A stretch of DNA of 64,000 bases. Source: an uncultured Pelagibacteraceae bacterium. GTDB taxonomy: Bacteria; Pseudomonadota; Alphaproteobacteria; Pelagibacterales; Pelagibacteraceae. The translations under genes were made by a program, and so were the position numbers. Shown here piece by piece: positions 44,509 through 52,748 of the stretch (the first letter of the stretch is position 1; each line of letters starts with the position of its first letter). The notes beneath the pieces were generated by a model. It saw only the letters and a list, made by a program, of their open reading frames with translations, made no database searches and was not told the origin of the DNA. The stretch covers positions 1 through 64,000 of the forward strand of contig CACOKI010000002.1 of NCBI GenBank assembly GCA_902627735.1, given 5' to 3'.

Positions 44509-45978
44509 TTAAGGCAAACAATCTAGATATGTATCTAGATCCCATTGTGTTGTTGCACCTAAAAATCTTTCCCACTCATCATTTTTGTACCAGTGGAAAA
44601 CTTTATACATTTCATCTGGCATTGCAGATTTGATAACTTCATCTTCAGATAATCTTTCTAAAGCTTCACCTAAACTTAGAGGTAGTTTCTTAACATCTTT
44701 ACCTGCTTTTTGAGCTTCATAAATATTTCTAGATTCTGGGTCTGCTGGTTTCATTTTATTACTAATTCCATGATCACAAGCTTTTAGTAAAGCTGCACCT
44801 AATAAGTATGGATTATGCATAGAGTCTACTGATCTGTATTCAAATCTTCCAGGTGCAGATACTCTTAATCCACAAGTTCTATTTTGATAACCCCAGTCAG
44901 CATAAACAGGTGCCCAAAAACCTTGGTCCCATAATCTTCTGTAAGAGTTTACTGTTGATGAACCTAAAGCAGTTAATGCAGGTAAATGTTCCATGATACC
45001 AGCTATCGATTGCAAACCAATTTTACCTGGCAACTGCATATCTTTTGTATCTGGCATAAAGGTATTAGTTCCACCTTCAACATAGCTAAAAACCTCTTCA
45101 ACACCTGGTAAAGTTTTATTTCCAAGTTTATTTAGTTTAATTTTTCCACCTTTCCATAAAGACATGTTTGTATGACATCCACTTGCTGAAACGCCCATAA
45201 AAGGTTTAGTCATAAAACACGCAATCAAACCATGTTCTCTTGCAACTTGAGCACAAATTTGTCTGTATGTAGATAATCTATCTGCATTTCTTAATACGTT
45301 ATCGTATGTCCAGTTTAATTCTAATTGACCAGGAGCATCTTCATGATCACCTTGAATCATGTCTAGACCCATTGCTTTTGCATATTCTATTACCTTCATA
45401 AATACTGGTCTTAAAGACTCGAATTGATCTATGTGATAACAGAAGGGTTTAGAAAACCCTTTACCTGTTGGAGTACCATCCTGATTTTTTGTAAGCCACA
45501 TCATTTCTGGTTCAGTTCCAACTCTTAATTCAAGACCATGTTTTTTTTGGAATTCATCCATAAAAATTCTTAAATTTCCTCTGCAATCAGAAGTTAAATG
45601 ACCACCTGGATTATTTCTTTCTTCTCTATTTCTAAAACAAGTTACAAAAACTCTGCCTACTCTTTTATCCCAAGGTAATTGACAAAATGTTTCAGGATCA
45701 GGAATACCCACAAGCTCCATTGCTTCAGGTCCATACCCAATATAATTGTTGTGACGATCTAAAAATAAATTTGCTGTAGCTCCATATACTAATTGAAAGC
45801 CTTTTTCTGCTGTTCTTTCCCAATGATCTGCTGGAATTCCTTTTCCTACTACTCTTCCTGTTACTGAAATAAATTGATAATAAATATATGTTATTCCTAA
45901 CTCGTTAATTTTCTCCCTTACTCTTTTAACTAATTTAGCTCTACCTGGTTGGTTAACATGTTTTTCTAGATCCGTCAT
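44509..45978 (-). CDS. glutamine synthetase family enzyme (gamma-glutamyl amide ligase)
   Basis: A 489-residue member of the glutamine synthetase superfamily: GDHEDAPGQLELNWTYD (metal site), CFMTKPFMGVSASGCHTNMS (ATP/ammonia site), NSYRRLWDQGFWAP and NRTCGLRVSAPGRFEYR (substrate Arg). It lacks the Tyr adenylylation context of GlnA. It differs clearly from the 441-residue GlnT-type protein 5 kb downstream. It directly precedes the split synthase genes, the position where gamma-glutamylmethylamide synthetase would be expected. Which of the two ligases uses methylamine cannot be decided by eye. Confidence 0.72.
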   Translation of the reverse strand: MTDLEKHVNQPGRAKLVKRVREKINELGITYIYYQFISVTGRVVGKGIPADHWERTAEKGFQLVYGATANLFLDRHNNYIGYGPEAMELVGIPDPETFCQLPWDKRVGRVFVTCFRNREERNNPGGHLTSDCRGNLRIFMDEFQKKHGLELRVGTEPEMMWLTKNQDGTPTGKGFSKPFCYHIDQFESLRPVFMKVIEYAKAMGLDMIQGDHEDAPGQLELNWTYDNVLRNADRLSTYRQICAQVAREHGLIACFMTKPFMGVSASGCHTNMSLWKGGKIKLNKLGNKTLPGVEEVFSYVEGGTNTFMPDTKDMQLPGKIGLQSIAGIMEHLPALTALGSSTVNSYRRLWDQGFWAPVYADWGYQNRTCGLRVSAPGRFEYRSVDSMHNPYLLGAALLKACDHGISNKMKPADPESRNIYEAQKAGKDVKKLPLSLGEALERLSEDEVIKSAMPDEMYKVFHWYKNDEWERFLGATTQWDLDTYLDCLP

Positions 45979-46046
45979 TTTCCCCTCAATGAATTAATAT
46001 TTACTCAAACGTAGCTGAAAAATTTATTAGTGTCTAGGCTTGAAGT

Positions 46047-47393
46047 TTAACTCCAAGGAAAAGGACTGTTCGAAGTAGGGTGAAGTTCACCCTTCTCGTA
46101 ACGGTTGAATCTAAACGGTTTTAATAAATCACTTTCAGTACCAAGAATTTCTTTTGCTACAAGCTCTCCAACTCCAATCATTTTGTATCCATGATTTGCA
46201 TCAGCTATCATATAAACATTCTCAAAAAATCTATCGAAGATTGGAAACGAGTCCGGGGTCATACATCCAAGTCCTCCCGATGGACCTTTTCGATATAAAT
46301 CAGATTTTCCCTCAAATCTTTTTTGGCAATGAGCTAGTGCTGAACACCACATTTCACTAAATGCATCAGTAGTTTGATATTCTGGTGACTCAATTCCATA
46401 CGGATCAACATTAACTTTATCAAAATGTTTTTTTACTATGTAAGGAGATGTTCCACCCTGAACTCCTAAACCTTCAATATCTGGTTTGTAATAAATTCCC
46501 CATATTTTATCTGTAATTAATTTTTTTGTTTTGTCAGAATATAGTGGCGCAGTAGAATCTACATGAACAACAGGTGGTTGTTTTCCATCGTTTGTTTTTA
46601 AGAAATCAGCTTCAACTCCAATAACACCTTCTTGAAGCATCCAATAAGTCCACATATCAGTAACATGCATTTTACCATCTTTACCTTTTATATTTGCAGT
46701 TTTAGGCAATTCTAACATATTCCAAAAATCTCTAGCCCAAGGTCCAGCTCCAATAACCACTTGTTCACAATCAATTGTACCTTTATCTGTTTCAACACCT
46801 GTTACCGCTTTACTATTACTTCCTCTTTTAAAACCTGTAACTTTTACACCTTTCATTACTTGAACACCATTTGAAGTGGATTTTTTTTCGAGAGCTTTAA
46901 TTGAGTCTTTATTAAATGCATAACCACCTTTTTTTTCATGAAGAATTGATGTGATGCCTTGTGCCTGCCAATCATCAAAAATACCTTTCATATAATTCGT
47001 GCAATCTTTTTCACCTTCTATAAAAACAGATTCATACCCAATAGCTTTTTGTTGTTTGTAAATACTTGCTACATCCTCATGCATTACCTCTGGTGAGATT
47101 TGTAAATATCCTACTGGATTGTATTTAAATGCTTTTGGGTCACTTTCCCAAACAGAAACTGAATGAGCCATTAATTCTCTCATTGCTGGTTGGAAGTAAT
47201 TATTTCTCACTACACCGCAAGCTATTCCGCTTGCACCAGCAGCAGTATCTTTTTTTTCTAAAACTATTATGTCACCGGGATTTTTATAAGTTTCTGATAA
47301 TTTCCAAGCAGTACTTAAACCGTGGATACCTCCACCAATTATAACTACTTTTGCTTTTGTCGGTAATGACATACATGCATCTTTATTTTTCAT
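46047..47393 (-). CDS. FAD-dependent oxidoreductase, sarcosine oxidase beta/DAO-like
   Basis: A 448-residue DAO-family flavoprotein. The FAD Rossmann motif is KVVIIGGGIHGLSTAWKL near the N-terminus; GASGIACGVVRNNYFQPAM corresponds to the flavin-contact segment of sarcosine oxidase beta subunits; GAGPWARDFW and HGYKMIGVGELVAKEIL are further family features. Likely substrates are N-methylated amino acids such as sarcosine, dimethylglycine or N-methylglutamate. No separate sarcosine oxidase alpha, gamma or delta genes are present. Starts at ATG 47393 or, seven codons later, ATG 47372. Position between the DUF1989-GcvT fusion and GS/mgs genes favours a demethylating role. Confidence 0.72.
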   Translation of the reverse strand: MKNKDACMSLPTKAKVVIIGGGIHGLSTAWKLSETYKNPGDIIVLEKKDTAAGASGIACGVVRNNYFQPAMRELMAHSVSVWESDPKAFKYNPVGYLQISPEVMHEDVASIYKQQKAIGYESVFIEGEKDCTNYMKGIFDDWQAQGITSILHEKKGGYAFNKDSIKALEKKSTSNGVQVMKGVKVTGFKRGSNSKAVTGVETDKGTIDCEQVVIGAGPWARDFWNMLELPKTANIKGKDGKMHVTDMWTYWMLQEGVIGVEADFLKTNDGKQPPVVHVDSTAPLYSDKTKKLITDKIWGIYYKPDIEGLGVQGGTSPYIVKKHFDKVNVDPYGIESPEYQTTDAFSEMWCSALAHCQKRFEGKSDLYRKGPSGGLGCMTPDSFPIFDRFFENVYMIADANHGYKMIGVGELVAKEILGTESDLLKPFRFNRYEKGELHPTSNSPFPWS

Positions 47394-47454
47394 GCGACGT
47401 AAATATATAATTTTTTATATATATAAAATATATAAGTAATTAATTACTTATCCT

Positions 47455-47805
47455 TTAGAAGCTAAGATTTTTAAGCGTAGCCAAATATTGATTGAATTCC
47501 TCAATGAATGCTTCACTAGGTTTTATGTGTTTTTTTCTTTGATCACCAGAAGTTTTTTCAAGGAAAAAAAAACCTTTTTCACATGCCTCATTTATCATTA
47601 AAGCAGACTTTGGTCGTGAAGTTTTAAACAATTTTGTCTTCAATTCCTCAACAGTCAGATTTTCTTTATATTTAAAAGCATGCATTACAAGAAGCATCAT
47701 ATGATAATGTGATGGTGATTTTCTAAAAAAGTAATTACTAGACATATGAGATAGTTTCATTTGATCTTCCCAAAACTCTAATAAATCTTTTGTAGTTTTT
47801 GCCAT
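47455..47805 (-). CDS. MarR-like winged-helix regulator candidate
   Basis: A 116-residue protein with a winged-helix layout: helices to about 60, LTVEELKTKLFKTSRPKSALMINEACEKGFFFLEK as helix-turn-helix, then a wing (KTSGDQRKKHIKPSEAF) in the form typical of MarR proteins ('D.R....lT..G'). It lacks the longer dimerisation helices of full MarR proteins. Its start overlaps the stop of the DUF1989-GcvT gene by one base (TAATG). It is the only visible transcription regulator in the one-carbon block and may control it. Confidence 0.55.
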   Translation of the reverse strand: MAKTTKDLLEFWEDQMKLSHMSSNYFFRKSPSHYHMMLLVMHAFKYKENLTVEELKTKLFKTSRPKSALMINEACEKGFFFLEKTSGDQRKKHIKPSEAFIEEFNQYLATLKNLSF

Positions 47806-50144
47806 TAAGATCTTACTCTAGTCTTTTTGGGGTCAAAATGAGGAAATGCTACAACTTTTGCAGAAATTCTTTTTTGATGACCATCAATTTTTCCAACCTC
47901 AACTTCTGTTCCAGGTTCTGAATATTGAGTATCAATTCTGCATAAAGCTATATTTTTATTTAGAGTTGTTGATAAACAGCCACTTGTCACTATTCCAACT
48001 TGTGATCTTCCAACATGCACACAATCACCGTGACCAGCATGTTCTTTTCCAATAAGCTCTAAACCAACAAGTTTTTTTTGAGGATTTGCTTTTCTTTCTT
48101 TTAAAATTTCTTTTCCTATAAAATCTTCCTCTTTTGTTTTTAGGGGTACTGCAAAACCGATCCCAGCTTCAAAGGGATCTTGTTGACCATCAAACTCATT
48201 ACCAAATAAAATTAAACCTGCTTCAATTCTTAATTTATCTAAAGCTGCGAATCCTGCAGGAATTAAACCATGATCTTTTCCAGCTTCCATGAGTTTATCC
48301 CACACCTCAGGCGCATTTTTTGGATGACACCAAACCTCATAACCAAGCTCACCTGTATAACCTGTTCTTGAAACTATTAGTGGAATACCTTGAAGTTCTT
48401 CAACTCTACAAATTGTAAACCTAAACCACTCTAATTCATCTATTGATGGTTGAGTAGGAGGAGTAAAAATTAATTTTTTTAGTATTTCTCTACTTTTAGG
48501 TCCTTGAATAGAAACATTGCTAATTTGATCTGTAGAATTTTTTACATTTACTTTAAAGTTTTTTTTCTTAGCCACTTCCTTTAACCATTCACCAGCATAT
48601 TCATCACCACAAATCCATCGAAAACCAGTTTCGCTTAATCTTAACAATGTACCATCATCAAACATCATTCCATTTTCATAACACATTGCAGAATAAACAA
48701 CCTGGCCAACTGAAAGCTTTTTGATATTTCTTGTTAATGTGTAATTCATTAACTCTTCAGCATCTGGTCCAATAACTTCAAATTTTCTTAAAGATGATAA
48801 ATCAATTAGTACAGCTTTTTCCCTACAAGCATTATATTCTTCAACTACACCATGTTTAGTGTAGTCGTTAGGTAACCAAAATCCTCTTGCATCAATAAAG
48901 TTTCTCGTTAATTTCGATGTTCTCTCATAAAAACCAGAATTTCTTGTTAGTTTTTTTTCAGAGTCTGTTTTCATTCTAAAAGCAAATGATTTTGAAAATT
49001 CTTTTTTTTTGTCATAAGTTCTAACAAAAATATCAGTTGGATTCCACGAATTACATGCATCGATATCACTTGGACATGCAGTAGTTCCAATGGTTAAATC
49101 CTTTAGAGCTCTAAACATTACATAGTCGCCAGGCCTTGCAAACGATTCATCAGAAATAACAGAATTTAATCCCGAAGATGAAGTATTAAAAAATAAGTTG
49201 ATAGCATGCCAACCTTTTTGTTTTTGAACACCATATTTAGACATTGAATTTGTTAAGTTATCTGAGCAATTTGAGTGACCAAAATATCCTGCATCTTCGT
49301 AATATTTTGAAGTACAAGCTAAGTTAAATGTATCATGTTTTCCAACTGTGTCTCTGATAACTTCAACAAGGGGTTCATGATCAGTATCATAGAATTTTGA
49401 AAATAAACCTGGTCCTGGAAAAGTATTACCCATAAATGTTCTAGTTGTTTGCCAATCGAGACCCTTTTCAATTTTTTTATCCAGCTTTCTAGTATCAAAT
49501 GCTACAAAGTCAGAACATTGTCTTCCTGCCGGGCTAATAATTTGAATATAATCACCTTCTTTAACTTGATAAGAAATTGAAGTCATTCTATCTATATTTT
49601 TTTCATAATTTGGTTCAAAAACTGGATCAGGTATAATTGATAATTCTTTATCATTAATAATTTTGGCTCTTTTTATAAATATTGTTAAATCACTTGAGGG
49701 ATTTTGTTCACTTACTAGCATATCATTTTGTGGGGCTGAAAAAATTACATAGCATTTATCTTTTGATTTGATTTTTATTTTTTCGCCACTAGGAGTTTTT
49801 TCATCAAATAAAATAGATGATTTGGATTTATTAATATCTAAGTTTCTTTTTTTTAATTGTAGATTTGTAATTAAGGAACTTTCATCTTTTTTTTTTAGTA
49901 TTTCCTTAATAAAACTTATTTTGCCATTTTCTTTTTGATTTAGAATTCCAAGTTCAGATTTTCCATCTTTATCAAAACAAATTATTTCACAAATTTGATT
50001 TCCTTCATCGTTTATTATTTCTATTTCATCATCAGGAAAAATTTGTAAACCAGTAAGACCACCAGCATTTACAACGTGCCTTTCAACTCCAGGTGGTAGC
50101 ACATTTAGTCCCGGCTCTTTAATATCTAAAGTAGTTTGCGACAT
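47805..50144 (-). CDS. DUF1989-GcvT fusion, aminomethyltransferase-like
   Basis: A 779-residue two-part protein. About residues 190-390 match DUF1989 (urea carboxylase-associated): SYQVKEGDYIQIISPAGRQCSDF, NTFPGPGLF, FGHSNCSDNL, NLFFNTS and ACPSDIDACN, with several Cys and His for a possible metal site. Residues 1-150 contain a degenerate relative with VLPPGVERHV and IICFDKD. Residues 420-775 are a GcvT/dimethylglycine-oxidase-type folate domain (AVLIDLSSLRKFEVIGPDAEEL, DDGTLLRLSETGF, VSRTGYTGELGYEVW). It would pass a methyl-derived carbon to tetrahydrofolate. It is divergent from opuAC across 100 bases. Confidence 0.75.
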   Translation of the reverse strand: MSQTTLDIKEPGLNVLPPGVERHVVNAGGLTGLQIFPDDEIEIINDEGNQICEIICFDKDGKSELGILNQKENGKISFIKEILKKKDESSLITNLQLKKRNLDINKSKSSILFDEKTPSGEKIKIKSKDKCYVIFSAPQNDMLVSEQNPSSDLTIFIKRAKIINDKELSIIPDPVFEPNYEKNIDRMTSISYQVKEGDYIQIISPAGRQCSDFVAFDTRKLDKKIEKGLDWQTTRTFMGNTFPGPGLFSKFYDTDHEPLVEVIRDTVGKHDTFNLACTSKYYEDAGYFGHSNCSDNLTNSMSKYGVQKQKGWHAINLFFNTSSSGLNSVISDESFARPGDYVMFRALKDLTIGTTACPSDIDACNSWNPTDIFVRTYDKKKEFSKSFAFRMKTDSEKKLTRNSGFYERTSKLTRNFIDARGFWLPNDYTKHGVVEEYNACREKAVLIDLSSLRKFEVIGPDAEELMNYTLTRNIKKLSVGQVVYSAMCYENGMMFDDGTLLRLSETGFRWICGDEYAGEWLKEVAKKKNFKVNVKNSTDQISNVSIQGPKSREILKKLIFTPPTQPSIDELEWFRFTICRVEELQGIPLIVSRTGYTGELGYEVWCHPKNAPEVWDKLMEAGKDHGLIPAGFAALDKLRIEAGLILFGNEFDGQQDPFEAGIGFAVPLKTKEEDFIGKEILKERKANPQKKLVGLELIGKEHAGHGDCVHVGRSQVGIVTSGCLSTTLNKNIALCRIDTQYSEPGTEVEVGKIDGHQKRISAKVVAFPHFDPKKTRVRS

Positions 50145-50184
50145 TTTTTATAATCTATTGTTATATTATATAAATATCTAGTAG

Positions 50185-50213
50185 TTGACTATCATTTTAC
50201 TTAAGCACATACT
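50185..50213 (+). promoter_or_regulatory. predicted sigma-70 promoter for opuAC
   Basis: TTGACT (50185-50190), 17 bases, then CATACT (50208-50213). The -35 box is strong and the -10 box matches at four of six positions. The 5' leader would be about 25 bases with an AAAGGGGA ribosome-binding site before ATG 50245. The 100-base region is shared with the divergent DUF1989-GcvT gene. Confidence 0.5.
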
Positions 50214-50244
50214 AACGTCACTTAATATTAAGAAAGGGGAATAA

Positions 50245-51192
50245 ATGCGAAAAATAATATCATTATTATCTGCTATGATAATCTCAGCAGTAAGTTTTGC
50301 TGGAATTTCAAATGCTGCAGATAGTAAAAAGCCCATCGTGATCCCAACTCATAACTGGTCAAGCCAAATTGTAATGGCTTACGTTATTGGTGGAATTATG
50401 GAAGATATGGGAAATAATGTTAAATATGTTAACGCTGACTCACAAGCAGTTTACGAGTCAATTAGAATTGGCGATGTAACTATATCTCACGAAGTGTGGG
50501 AATCAGCTTTTGGTAAATCATTCACAACAGCATTGGATAAAGGTGGATTGCTTGACTGGGGTGACCATGAAGCAAGAACACTTGAAGATATGGGATATCC
50601 AAACTGGGTTGCTGAAAAAGGGTTATGCCCTGGATTACCAGACTGGACTGCTTTAAAAAATCCTGACTGTGCTAAAAACTTTACAACACCTGACTCTCCA
50701 GATGGAAAAGGAAGAATGTTGGAAGGTCCACAAACTTGGCATGGTGACTTAATTCCACAAAGGGTTGACGCTTTAGGTTTAGGAGATCTTTGGTGGGTTA
50801 AATTTGCTGGAAGTGCTGATGCACTTTGGGCAGAGTTAGCAGCAGCTGAAAAAGAAGGAAGAGGAACAATCATCTTTAACTGGACGCCTAACTTTACAGA
50901 TGGTGCTGGTTTTACATTTATAGATTTTCCTCCATACACAGCAGGTTGCAGACCTGAAGATGGTGGAGATGGAAAATGTGGTTCGCCAGATGGTTATTTG
51001 AAAAAAGCAGTTAACGCTGATTTTCCAAAAACTCATCCAAAAGCAGCAGCTATGTTCAAAAAACTTTCTTTCACAACAAGTCAAATTGGTGCAATGGCAG
51101 CTTTAGTTGACATTGATAAGATGACTCACGAAGATGCAGCTAAGAAATGGCTGAAAGATAATAAGAAAGTTTGGAAAGCTTTTACTAAATAA
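50245..51192 (+). CDS. opuAC: glycine betaine ABC transporter substrate-binding protein OpuAC
   Basis: A 315-residue periplasmic protein of the ProX/OpuAC class with signal peptide (about 1-24, SNA-AD). Features: PIVIPTHNWSSQIVMAYVIG at the start, DSQAVYESIRIGDVTISHEVWESAFG, and many Trp for the aromatic box that holds the quaternary ammonium group. Closest known ligands are glycine betaine, proline betaine and choline. It is separated from opuAA/opuAB by three unrelated genes and followed by a strong terminator, so it is likely made separately and in excess. Confidence 0.88.
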   Translation: MRKIISLLSAMIISAVSFAGISNAADSKKPIVIPTHNWSSQIVMAYVIGGIMEDMGNNVKYVNADSQAVYESIRIGDVTISHEVWESAFGKSFTTALDKGGLLDWGDHEARTLEDMGYPNWVAEKGLCPGLPDWTALKNPDCAKNFTTPDSPDGKGRMLEGPQTWHGDLIPQRVDALGLGDLWWVKFAGSADALWAELAAAEKEGRGTIIFNWTPNFTDGAGFTFIDFPPYTAGCRPEDGGDGKCGSPDGYLKKAVNADFPKTHPKAAAMFKKLSFTTSQIGAMAALVDIDKMTHEDAAKKWLKDNKKVWKAFTK

Positions 51193-51216
51193 GGATAAGA
51201 GCTATTAAATCTTTAA

Positions 51217-51252
51217 ATCTCCCCCAACAATGTTGGGGGAGATTTTTTTTTT
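51217..51252 (+). terminator. intrinsic terminator after opuAC
   Basis: ATCTCCCCCAACA (51217-51229) pairs perfectly with TGTTGGGGGAGAT (51231-51243) around a single unpaired base (a real loop would use the inner A/T pairs), followed by TTTTTTTTT (51244-51252). One of the strongest terminators in the window. Confidence 0.92.
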
Positions 51253-51258
51253 AAAAAT

Positions 51259-51720
51259 ATGAGTAAATACTTTTTAAGCATATTCATTAGTTTATCATTT
51301 TTTGGTCAAACTTTTGCAAAAGATGTAAGTATTAATGAGAATATTGATCTTAAGTTTGTTTGTGATTTAGAGAAAAAAATAATTAAAAATTCAGAATATA
51401 ATTATCAAACTTTTTTAGCCAAAGATTTGAATGAAAAAGGTTTGGATAAATTTGAAATTCAATCAAAACAACCAGAGACACTTTTAATTAGAGGATTATC
51501 ATTATTTCTCTCCGATACAAAAAAATTAAATGTTAAGGTTGTTAATAAAGATGTGGTTTTATTTAAATCGATTGATCAAGAAAAAAATTATTCAGAGTCA
51601 GGTATTATCACGAGAAAAACAGGAGAGTTAATTCATGAAATTACAAGAAATATAAAAAGTGAAAATGCAGAAAAATATATTTCAATATATTCATGCATGA
51701 AACATGATCAAAAAGTCTGA
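51259..51720 (+). CDS. secreted protein of unknown function (153 aa)
   Basis: A 153-residue protein with a signal peptide (about 1-20, TFA-KD). The mature part has two Cys (FVCDLEK and IYSCMKH), likely a disulfide, and alternating strands (DVVLFKSIDQ, ESGIITRKTGELIHEITR). No family recognised. It starts six bases after the opuAC terminator T-tract and is followed by the MORN gene, so it is probably in a small run of its own between the opu genes. Confidence 0.6.
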   Translation: MSKYFLSIFISLSFFGQTFAKDVSINENIDLKFVCDLEKKIIKNSEYNYQTFLAKDLNEKGLDKFEIQSKQPETLLIRGLSLFLSDTKKLNVKVVNKDVVLFKSIDQEKNYSESGIITRKTGELIHEITRNIKSENAEKYISIYSCMKHDQKV

Positions 51721-51754
51721 TTTTTTTTTGGTAAATTTTGTGTAAAGTGTTGTT

Positions 51755-52132
51755 ATGAAAAAATATCTTCTCAGCATAATTTTAAGTTTATTAATTACAT
51801 CAGTTGCTTTAGCACGAAGTACGGGCTGCAAAGAGGGCAATTGTGAAAATGGTTTTGGTAAATGGGTTTATACAGATAAAACTACTTATGAAGGAGAATG
51901 GGTAGGAACTAAAAAAAATGGTCAAGGAGTTGAAACTTGGCCTAATGGATACATTTATAAAGGTGAGTTTAAAAATAGTGAATGGAGTGGAGTAGGTGTT
52001 CTAACTTTTCCTGATGGCTCAACTTATGAAGGTGAATGGGCCAAAGGATTTATGAATGGAAAAGGAACTTTTACCTCATCAGATGGCACACAGAAATCAG
52101 GCACATGGAAAAATGGAAAGCTACAAGAATAA
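51755..52132 (+). CDS. exported MORN-repeat protein
   Basis: A 125-residue protein with a signal peptide (about 1-20, ALA-RS), a Cys pair (CKEGNC) and at least four MORN repeats of about 23 residues: TYEGEWVGTKKNGQG, YIYKGEFKNSEWSGVG, TYEGEWAKGFMNGKG and the last one ending KSGTWKNGK. MORN repeats form twisted beta-hairpin stacks and often bind membranes or proteins. An exported MORN protein would act in the periplasm. Its stop overlaps the ATG of the next gene (TAATG). Confidence 0.8.
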   Translation: MKKYLLSIILSLLITSVALARSTGCKEGNCENGFGKWVYTDKTTYEGEWVGTKKNGQGVETWPNGYIYKGEFKNSEWSGVGVLTFPDGSTYEGEWAKGFMNGKGTFTSSDGTQKSGTWKNGKLQE

Positions 52133-52683
52133 TGTCAAAAGAAAATTATTTAAACAAAATTAAGGATTTGCCAGAAACTGTAAAACAATTTGGAGGTTTA
52201 GTGTTAATAGTCCTTATCATATTTTTCTCTTTTTCAATTTTAAACATAATGTTTGGCGGGGGTGATGAGTTAGTAAGAAAAATGAAATTGGAGGAAGAGA
52301 GAATTGCTAAAGAAAAAAAATTAAGTGAATTAATATCTAAATTACCTTCTGGAATATTAGTAACTTTTGATGGTACTGATCATTATAAGTTAACAGATGA
52401 AGTATATGAACAGGTTTGTAAAGCAACAAAACTCATTCCTCAAAGAGCAATTATGGGTGCAAATTTTTTAAATTTTAGAGCACACGAAATTTACACAATT
52501 AATGGGAATAAAATTGATGAAACTTTTGTTAAGTGGGATGAAGAAAAAAATAAATGTTACGCAGGTTTTACAGTAAGTGGAGATAATGTTGGAGTTAATG
52601 AGTCTATAAGTGTGAGTGGTGAGGCATTAAGTTTTTTAAGCACAGGAATTGATACTAGGGTTTATTACATTAAAAATTTTTAA
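52132..52683 (+). CDS. membrane-anchored protein of unknown function (183 aa)
   Basis: A 183-residue protein with one membrane segment (about 23-41) after a short cytoplasmic tail, a charged helical stretch (about 45-65) and a soluble domain with strands (GILVTFDGTDHYKLTDEVYEQVC, NFRAHEIYTINGNKIDETFVKW, YAGFTVSG). The two Cys (about 100 and 143) may pair. The start is ATG 52132 overlapping the MORN gene; a frame back to 52036 lies within that gene and is rejected. No family recognised. Its coupling to the MORN gene suggests the two proteins act together at the envelope. Confidence 0.55.
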   Translation: MSKENYLNKIKDLPETVKQFGGLVLIVLIIFFSFSILNIMFGGGDELVRKMKLEEERIAKEKKLSELISKLPSGILVTFDGTDHYKLTDEVYEQVCKATKLIPQRAIMGANFLNFRAHEIYTINGNKIDETFVKWDEEKNKCYAGFTVSGDNVGVNESISVSGEALSFLSTGIDTRVYYIKNF

Positions 52684-52748
52684 GGAGGAAAAACGTTAAT
52701 ATTATGGATTTAATTTTATCTTAATTTCATATAACTTGATTAAAATTT

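Noticed and set aside
50145..50244. Glycine riboswitch ahead of the GcvT-domain gene
   Set aside because: SAR11 has such riboswitches at other loci, but this 100-base region is too short and lacks the conserved tandem-aptamer elements; only promoter-like boxes are seen.
50487..50939. 150-residue ORF antisense to opuAC
   Set aside because: Mirror of a Gly/Asp/Pro-rich coding strand with no family motif; overlaps a solid gene.
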